Positions 57,930 through 64,000 of a stretch of DNA of 64,000 nt are shown here, one piece after another; within the stretch, counting starts at the first letter, position 1; the number at the start of each line of letters is the position of its first letter. The stretch is from Ailurus styani (taxonomy: Eukaryota > Chordata > Mammalia > Carnivora > Ailuridae): assembly GCA_002007465.1 (NCBI GenBank), contig LNAC01000232.1, forward strand, positions 3,464,711 to 3,528,710, in the 5' to 3' direction. Made by a program: the position numbers and the translations under genes. Below the pieces are notes generated by a model that saw nothing but the letters and a program-made list of their open reading frames with translations, was not told where the DNA came from and did no database searches.

Positions 57930-58111
57930 CTGTTCCGGCTGGGGCATCTCCAGTGCTTTCTGGAGCCCGGCTATTTCAGGAAGCCTCCAGTCTCCTCCTC
58001 CTTATGTAAATAAACATGACAGATCCCATTGCCTGTACCAGTGCAGGGCAGTGGGGAGGCTCTGGGAGTGGGTGGGAGCCGGGGGCGGCGAGCAGGGCCA
58101 GAGGGCTGTGC

Positions 58112-58158
58112 TTGCGTGTGCGTGAGTGCGTGCGTGCGTGTGTGTGTGTGTGTGTGTG
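58112..58158 (+). repeat. (TGCG)n(TG)n microsatellite
   Basis: GTGCGTGAGTGCGTGCGTGCG followed by about ten TG units, within the putative 1B promoter. Confidence 0.9.
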
Positions 58159-58358
58159 GCTGGCCTCGGGGCAGGCAGCCGTGTGCGTGTGCGGGAGGGA
58201 GTTGGTGGGGACGCGGGAGGGGCGGGCTCGGCCCTGCCATGCCGGCTGCCGGCCGCGGGGGAGAAGGAGGGGCAGGAGGAGGGGAGCTGGCCGCTAGGGT
58301 GGCTTGGTGAGGAGGCCGGCCGGCCAAACGAAGGTGGCCGTGCTGCCCGCTGCCCGCG

Positions 58359-58392
58359 ATGGGGGGACAGATCACCCGGAGCACCCTCCACG
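58359..58392 (+). CDS. NEURL1: NEURL1 alternative first coding exon 1B (MGGQITRSTLH...)
   Basis: This exon encodes MGGQITRSTLH plus the first base of a split codon, then the donor GTAAGG at 58393. The residue phase (G|AC, Asp) is identical to exon 1A, so both can join the same exon 2. The start has a strong context (GCGATGG). A NEURL1 isoform beginning MGGQITR is known to me from mammals. Gly2 with Thr6 again gives a myristoylation-type N-terminus (MGxxxT). Exon 1B probably uses its own promoter, about 40 kb downstream of 1A and inside its first intron. The protein otherwise has the same Neuralized and RING domains, encoded outside the window. Confidence 0.88.
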
Positions 58393-60563
58393 GTAAGGCC
58401 CCAGCTGATGCCAGGGGGTCTGCCTGTTCCAGCCTGGGGACCACCTGGGGAGGCTGGGCCCGGGGACCCTTGGGCCAGGGCATGATCATCCCCCTGCCTC
58501 TTTACCCCTTGGTGGGCTCTGGGGCCACGGGAGGGGGTGCCTCTCAAGCACAGGAGGGTGGTTGGCACAGGAGGGTGGTTGGGAGCAAGGGAGCCTGGGG
58601 AAAGCAGGAAGAGGTGGGCTTGCCCTGATAGCCAGCAGACGTCAGGAAGCGAAGTCTCCCCACAAAGTCTTGCTGTCCTCTTACCTTCCCCGGGTGCCGA
58701 CCAGCCCCCACATAGGATGTGAGGTCCTGGGTGTCCATATCCTCCTCTCCCAGAACCAAGGCAAACCATAGTTAGACAACTGGGGGGACCTGTTTGTAGG
58801 TCCTGGGATGCAGGTCACGGAGGTCAGTGCCGTGTTCCACGATGGAGACGTGGAGAGATGTGTGGGCACAGGCGTGTATGCCCGGTGCGTGTGTGTGTGT
58901 GTGTCTGTGCTCACAAGGGTGCATTCGAGGTGTCTGTGGGTGTGTACCTGTGTCTGCTTATGCCTCAACATCCAGATATGCAAGTGACAGCCCCCCACGT
59001 TTCCTGACTTCGGTTCTCAAAGCGCGTGCTCTGTGGGGGAGCCAGTGAACTTCTGACCCTGGGGTTGACGTCCATGGTCAGACAGAGCACCCGGCCGGCA
59101 GGCGAAGGGGTGGAAGAGAGGAGCACTGAATTGGCTCCCTACTTGCAGAGCTGCTGCTTGCCGGGGCTCCTGGCCCCTCCGTCTGCCCAGCTCCGGCGCC
59201 GTGGTCTTGGGAGTAACATGGCCGATGTGGCTCCAGACCCAGAAGGGAAAGACTTCACAGGGACTTGTTTTGTCATCGCTGGGCCCTGGGAGCTGGGCTT
59301 TCTGTACAAACCGGCCAGGGCCAGAGCAGTGTGGGCTGACCTTGGGCAGTCCCCGCCACCCTTCCCTATGTCCCCTGCTCCTCCCCTCAGACAGGGCATT
59401 AGGAGATGGGGCAGCCTCCATCTGCTGAGTCCAGTGGGCACTAAAGAACCTGGGCGAGGCCCCAGAAGGAGAGAGGGTGGTGGCAGGAGCTATTGGGAAG
59501 CTGTGGCTGGGACTGGTGACCAGGTGGCTTCTCCCTTCCAGGCTCTGAACTTTGCGAGAGTAATTTCTAATTAAAACAGAAAAAGGCCGGAAAGGAGACA
59601 TGGGAAAAGCAAATCATTGACTCTCTTAAAAGGAAGTAAATTTTGTCCTGGGCCTGCAGCGCTCAGTGACAGATGGAAGGTCCTGGAAGACATATAATCC
59701 GGAGCCGGCCAGTGGCCTGGGCCTTGGCCCGAGACTCAGACTGGGCTGACCTGGGCCTGGTCCTGGGTGTTCCCGGGGCAGGACCTCCTCTCAGGGCTCA
59801 TTGGCCCCAGCAGGGCCTGTTGGCAGAGGGTCTGGTACAGACTGGCATTTTCCACTGGAAGCAGATTTGGTCAAGCCTGTGGCCTGGGAAGGACAGAGAG
59901 GCCCTCAGAACAGCCTAGTACGCAGCCTGCTCTCCTCCAGCTGGCCTGGAGCATGGGCTTCCGAGGGGAGTGAGGACCCTAAGAGCACCCAACCCAGCAT
60001 GTGGCCTTCAAGGGCCCCTGCTCCGGGGTCCATAGACACGAGTTCTAGTGAGGGCAAGTGTCTTCCTTGGTTTTCTCCTCTGTTAATGGGGCATAGTACC
60101 CTCCTCAGGACTATCGTGAGAATTACCTGGGAGACTGTGAATAAGGACTGAACATGAGGAGAACGACAAGGGCTTGAAAAAGCATTCTGAGGCCAGGGTC
60201 ATATTCCCTCCCTCTCCCCCAGAACAGGAGGGTGCTTGCAGTGGGCTGAGAACTCTAGGAGCTGGGCCTCCAGGCTGGGTGGGCGTTGGTGAACGCTAAT
60301 GAAATGCCTCATCTGCTTGGCCCTCCTGCCCCTACCCCTGGCCTCAGCCGGGACCACCCTCCAGAGGCTGGCCTCCTGCCAAGCTGGCCCTAACCCCTGC
60401 CTCAACTTACCATCAAGGCAGGTAGGGGAGTAGGGGGTTGTGGGGAAGGTGTCTTTGCTCATGTCACGTAGCCCCTTAGCTGGAACCTAGGCGTGCACGT
60501 CGTCACACGGCTCATGCCCACACCCAGTCCCTGGCTACCTCAGTAGCTCTCGTTTTGCCTCCT

Positions 60564-60579
60564 GGGGGGGGGGGGNGGG
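60564..60579 (+). repeat. poly(G) run with one N
   Basis: Twelve G, an N at 60576 and three more G. The length of the homopolymer is unresolved. Confidence 0.95.
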
Positions 60580-61033
60580 CTCCTTCCTAGGGGCGTGCTC
60601 AGCCCACAGCCCGACTCCCTGAGAATACGTACATAGTTCTCGCTCGTATTTTCCCTGTGGGCCTTGGGATTTGGGTTTGGTGCAAAGTGAAGGTTTTGAA
60701 TTGTTGGGTGAGATAGATGAGGGGGATGTGACAGAGGGTGACCCAGACTGTGTGTGTGTATGCGGGTGGGTTTCTAGCCGTGTCTTTGTGGACGTGTTTT
60801 GGCTGTCGGTGTTTCTGGTGTCTGCAGATGGTGTGTCTGTGTTTGGGCCCCTCTGTGTGTGTACCACGTGATGTGTAGCATGGGACGTGTACCTATCTGT
60901 CTAATATATAAGGGGTTTCATGTTATGCCTGCATTTTCATGTGTGAGCCGCCACGTTTGTGTTATTTTGTGCGGGAGACATGTCCTTGTTGTTCTGTGGA
61001 TAGATGTCAGTGTTTCTGCACGAGAGGGGGGGG

Positions 61034-61061
61034 TGTGTGTGTGTGCGCGCACACACACACA
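61034..61061. repeat. 28-bp perfect palindrome (TG)n-CGCG-(CA)n
   Basis: The arms pair base for base over 14 positions with no loop (centre between 61047 and 61048). It is also alternating pyrimidine-purine, so it could form a cruciform or Z-DNA. Confidence 0.92.
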
Positions 61062-62999
61062 TTGGGGCTGGTGGTTAGGAGTCAGGCTCCGCTGGGACCA
61101 GCCTGGCAGGAGACCCATGGGAGAAATTAATTCCCATTTGGAAAATGGTTTTGGCAGTTACATGCTTGGTGTCTTTCATCGGGCAGATTTCCAGAGCTGC
61201 GCCCAGCTGGAGGGCAGGATCAGGGGGTGGAGAGCACAGAAGGAGGCAGCAGCCATACTGAGAGGCCTTCTCTCCTCTTCCCTCCCCTGCCCTCCTCTCT
61301 TCTTTCTTTGCCTTCCTGCTTTACCTCCTTCAGCGCTCCCCCACCAGCAAGGGCGGGCCCAGTGCTGAGGGGCTGGTGTGCGGACGGCACTCACGTATTC
61401 ACTCAGACACATGTGGCACCCCCCGCTTTGTCTCTGGACCATCAAACCCTAGATGCTGGGGTGCAGAGACTTGAGAATTGGTCCCCAATTGTGTCCTTTC
61501 ACAGAGGGGGATGCTGTGGCCCAGAAGGGGAAGTGGTTGGCTGAGGTCATGTCGCTGGTGGCTCAGGTGGGAAGTCAGGCCTTGCCCCTTCTGCAGCTGG
61601 CTCCCCACTTCTTCTTGGGTTCCTTAACAGGCAGCAGGGGAAAGGGCATCTGAGGCCTTAGGAGACCTGGGATTAGCATGGAGGGGGCTGCCTGTCTCCT
61701 GGCAGCAGCTCTGGAAGCTTAGGCCAAGGTGAGCTTGCAGGTGGGATGGCTTAGCTTGATCCGTCTTATTCTCTTAACCCAGCTCTGTGCCTGCCCGCCC
61801 CCCCCCACCCAGGGGGCACCCAGCGGATCCTTGGTCATTGAGTAAGAGGGATGAGTGAAGGGTAGAGGCCCTGGATGGCTGGATCGTGTGGCAACTGGAG
61901 CTGCAGGTGGCCTGGAGGACAGGTGGGATGGAGCTGTCAGGGACAGCTTTGGAGGACGTGAGACCTGAGCTGGGCAGTGATGCCAGGCAAGGCTAGAGAG
62001 GAAGGGGATGATGGGGCAGGTGCTCTTGGTGAGAGTTTGAATCTGGATCCACTGACTGTGTGACTTTGGGTCAGTTTCCTCATCTGTACACTGGATGGTA
62101 GGATTAACCTGAAGGATGGTAGAAAGGATTAAGTAAGCTCTTGGGCATTAAGTCTGCCTCGTGCATAGTAAGCACCCTGGAAATGGATGTGCTTCTGTGA
62201 AGGTTTCCTTGGAGGCTAGTCCTGGCCTCTGTGTGTTTGTGAGTATGTACACACACGCACATGGCCGCCTCGAGGGACCACGAGTATCTCTGCCTCCTCC
62301 AGCCCTGATGGGTCTCGGGTCCACCATCAGGCACACGCTCTGGTTGTGTGTGTGCACACATGGCTCCATGCAAGGGAAGCTCAGGGTGATGGTCTGTGCG
62401 ATGTATGGATTTATGTGACCGAGCCATGCTCCCCCAAAGCCTGCAGTCTCTCAGGCCTGGCCTGGGAGCTTTGGGGAGGTGCTGGGAAGATGGGCCCAGA
62501 GCCGAACCCAGAATAGCTATAATCTGGAATCCCCTTCTGGAATCTTGGGGTAGGACCGGGGAGGGGGACGAGGGCTGGTCCCCTCCCAGCAGCGAGGGAG
62601 GCACAGCTGTAGGCACACCTGGCTGTTGGGAATGTCAGAAATTGGGATGTCATGGAATGAGTGAGAGCAGGAGGCTCAGTGTGGGGAGATCAACTTGGCC
62701 ATCGAGGTGCCGATCTTGCCCACTCCCCGCCGTCCTCCTTCACCCCGCTCATCGTCATGGACTCGTTCGGTCTTCCAGGGAGCAGCAGGGCCTGCTGTAT
62801 GCATGGCCAGGGCCCGAGGGGAGATGAGAGGCCTAACGTGGCCCCTGTTCCTGAATCACAAAGGTGGATATACACGGGCATGGAGGAGCCAACTAGGGTA
62901 GACCACAGGGTTCATGTTGCCAAGAGTGGGCCTGGCAGGCTGGCCAGAGAGGTGGGGCTCACTGAGTGTGGCTGGACAGTGTGTTACGCGAATACAGAA

Positions 63000-63090
63000 C
63001 CCAGAGCTGCCACTTGCCAGCTATGTGACCTTGGGCAACTTATTACCTCTCGGAGCCTCTGTTTCCTCATCTATAAAGTGGGACTAAATG
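63000..63090 (+). repeat. MIR SINE fragment
   Basis: CCAGCTATGTGACCTTGGGCAACTTATTACCTCTCGGAGCCTCTGTTTCCTCATCTATAAAG is an excellent MIR core match in pieces: TGTGACCTTGGGCAA, then CTCTGTTTCCTCATC. Confidence 0.9.
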
Positions 63091-63094
63091 ATAC

Positions 63095-63625
63095 TATATT
63101 GTTGCAAAGCATATCTATTAATGTACAGCAAATTACCCGAGAAGTTAGTGGTTTAAAACAACAAACATTTCCATATCTCAATTTCTGTGGGTCAGGAATC
63201 TTGACACAGTTTAGCTGGAACCTCCTGCTTAATTAATGTCTCTTGGGAGGTTACAGTCAATTTGTTGGCCAGGGCTGTGGTCTCCTCTGAAGACTTGTCT
63301 GGAGGGGGACCCCTATCTAAGCTTACTCATGTGGGTGTTGGCAGTTCCTGGTCCATTGCCACATGAGCTTCTGCACAGGGTTCTCTCACAACACGGCAGC
63401 CAGCTTCCCCCAGAGACAGAAATGCAAGAGAGGCAAGAGGAAGTAACCAAGAGGGAGGCTGAAGGCTTTTGATACCTAGTCTTGGGCATGACATCCCATT
63501 ACTTCAGCTGTATTCCATTCATTAGAAGCTAGCTGCTAGGTCTGCTCCACACGCAAAGGGACAGGGTTGCAAGAGGAGGTGACTGCCAGGAGGGGGAAGT
63601 GGGGATCACTGGGGTCATCTTGGAG
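63095..63625 (+). repeat. Dispersed ancient mammalian repeat (family not named)
   Basis: AGTGGTTTAAAACAACAAAC, TTTCTGTGGGTCAGGAATC, GGAGGTTACAGTCAATTTGTTGG, CGGCAGCCAGCTTCCCCCAG and TTCATTAGAAGCTAGCTGC match, in order, an old interspersed repeat common in mammals. I cannot name its family with certainty. It has no coding capacity here. Confidence 0.7.
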
Positions 63626-64000
63626 GCTGCTTCCTCCAGACACCTGCCTTGCAGGGACTGGGGACCTGGGGGGTGGGGTGAGGTGAGGTTGCATGTGAAG
63701 GGCATCTGATGCAGTATTTGATAGCAAATAAACCATCAGCTCTCATGACCTTCCTTTTTTCCTTTTTCCTGCAGGCAAGTGGGAAGCTGTTGCAGGTTCT
63801 TAGGCACTCGGTGTGGGTGGGATCTTGGTGCGGGGCAGTGAAGGAAGCTGTCCTTTTAGTCCCTTCTTTCTCTGATTTATCCACAGGACACCAGAAAGGG
63901 CAAGGCACAGAGTGGGTACTCCCCGGACACTTGCCAGTTGGTCAGTGGATTGAAGAATCAAACGGTGGCAGTCCATTCAACAATTCGTATTGAGCACCTG

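Larger units (their letters stand above)
58090..58395 (+). promoter_or_regulatory. NEURL1: GC-rich putative promoter and 5' UTR of NEURL1 exon 1B
   Basis: CpG density rises here (GGGACGCGGGAGGGGCGGGC, GCCGGCTGCCGGCCGCGGG, GGCCGGCCGGCC) compared with the surrounding intron. GGGGCGGGC is an SP1-type box. There is no TATA box in view. If transcription starts far enough upstream, a short upstream ORF at 58239-58310 (23 codons, MPAAGRGG...) would lie in the leader. Confidence 0.6.
58393..64000 (+). other. NEURL1: NEURL1 intron after exon 1B (to the window edge)
   Basis: This part holds (TG)n tracts (58886-58906 and 61034-61061), MIR-like pieces near 60060-60140, 61440-61600 (reverse), 62035-62180 and 63000-63070, and a dispersed repeat at about 63095-63625. 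The shared exon 2 of NEURL1 was looked for and is not present. Stretches 58910-60050, 60150-61000, 61070-61440 and 62190-63000 contain no recognised gene. Confidence 0.65.

Noticed and set aside
57869..58158. Regularly repeated short units that could suggest a repeat array such as CRISPR
   Set aside because: They are plain dinucleotide and tetranucleotide microsatellites in a mammalian genome, without spacers.
57971..58769. Long frames across exon 1B on both strands
   Set aside because: They translate (TG)n and CpG-rich DNA. Only the short exon 1B frame is supported by splice phase and by the known isoform.

Overview
This is mammalian nuclear DNA, almost certainly from a caniform carnivoran. 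The window is full of lysine-tRNA-type CAN-SINEs, ancient MIR, L2, L1M and Tigger1 elements, and younger carnivore L1 pieces. Several SINEs carry the body variant seen around 40.3 and 41.2 kb (AAGTAGGCAGAGAGGCAGGCAG-like), which I associate with mustelids; that assignment is inference. Only a few hundred bases of the 64 kb are protein coding. The locus matches human 10q24.33: CALHM3 on the minus strand, then NEURL1 on the plus strand, head to head.

Layout. 1-4,007: the 5' part of CALHM3 (minus strand), with coding exon 1 (3721-4007) and exon 2 (1796-2051); exon 3 is not in the window and should lie past the left edge. 4,008 to about 17,460: intergenic, with SINEs, MIR, L2, an old L1 3' piece and low-complexity tracts. 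About 17,600-18,480: a CpG-rich promoter region with a 441-base run of N, containing NEURL1 first coding exon 1A (18325-18409). 18,410-64,000: NEURL1 intron. It carries a near-complete Tigger1 (23.8-26.3 kb), a rearranged L1 with a second L1 nested in it (29.6-32.5 kb), an L1/L1M cluster (40.3-44.4 kb), and an alternative first coding exon 1B in a GC-rich segment (58359-58392). The shared exon 2 and all Neuralized-repeat and RING domains lie beyond the right edge.

How the parts work together. CALHM3 supplies a pore subunit of the CALHM1/CALHM3 ATP-release channel of taste cells. NEURL1 is an E3 ubiquitin ligase acting on Notch ligands and on synaptic translation regulators. The two genes are neighbours but I see no functional link. 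The most informative feature is that NEURL1 has two first exons 40 kb apart, each encoding only a short N-terminus of the form M-G-x-x-x-(S/T) and each ending in the same splice phase.

I found no sign of a previously undescribed genetic system. Items worth a second look are the paired myristoylation-type first exons, an out-of-frame upstream ATG five bases before the 1A start, a 61-base alternating pyrimidine-purine tract before exon 1B, a nested and inverted L1, an in-frame 42-bp duplication in Tigger1, a perfect RFX-like palindrome, and an assembly artefact marked by a single N inside a duplicated SINE.
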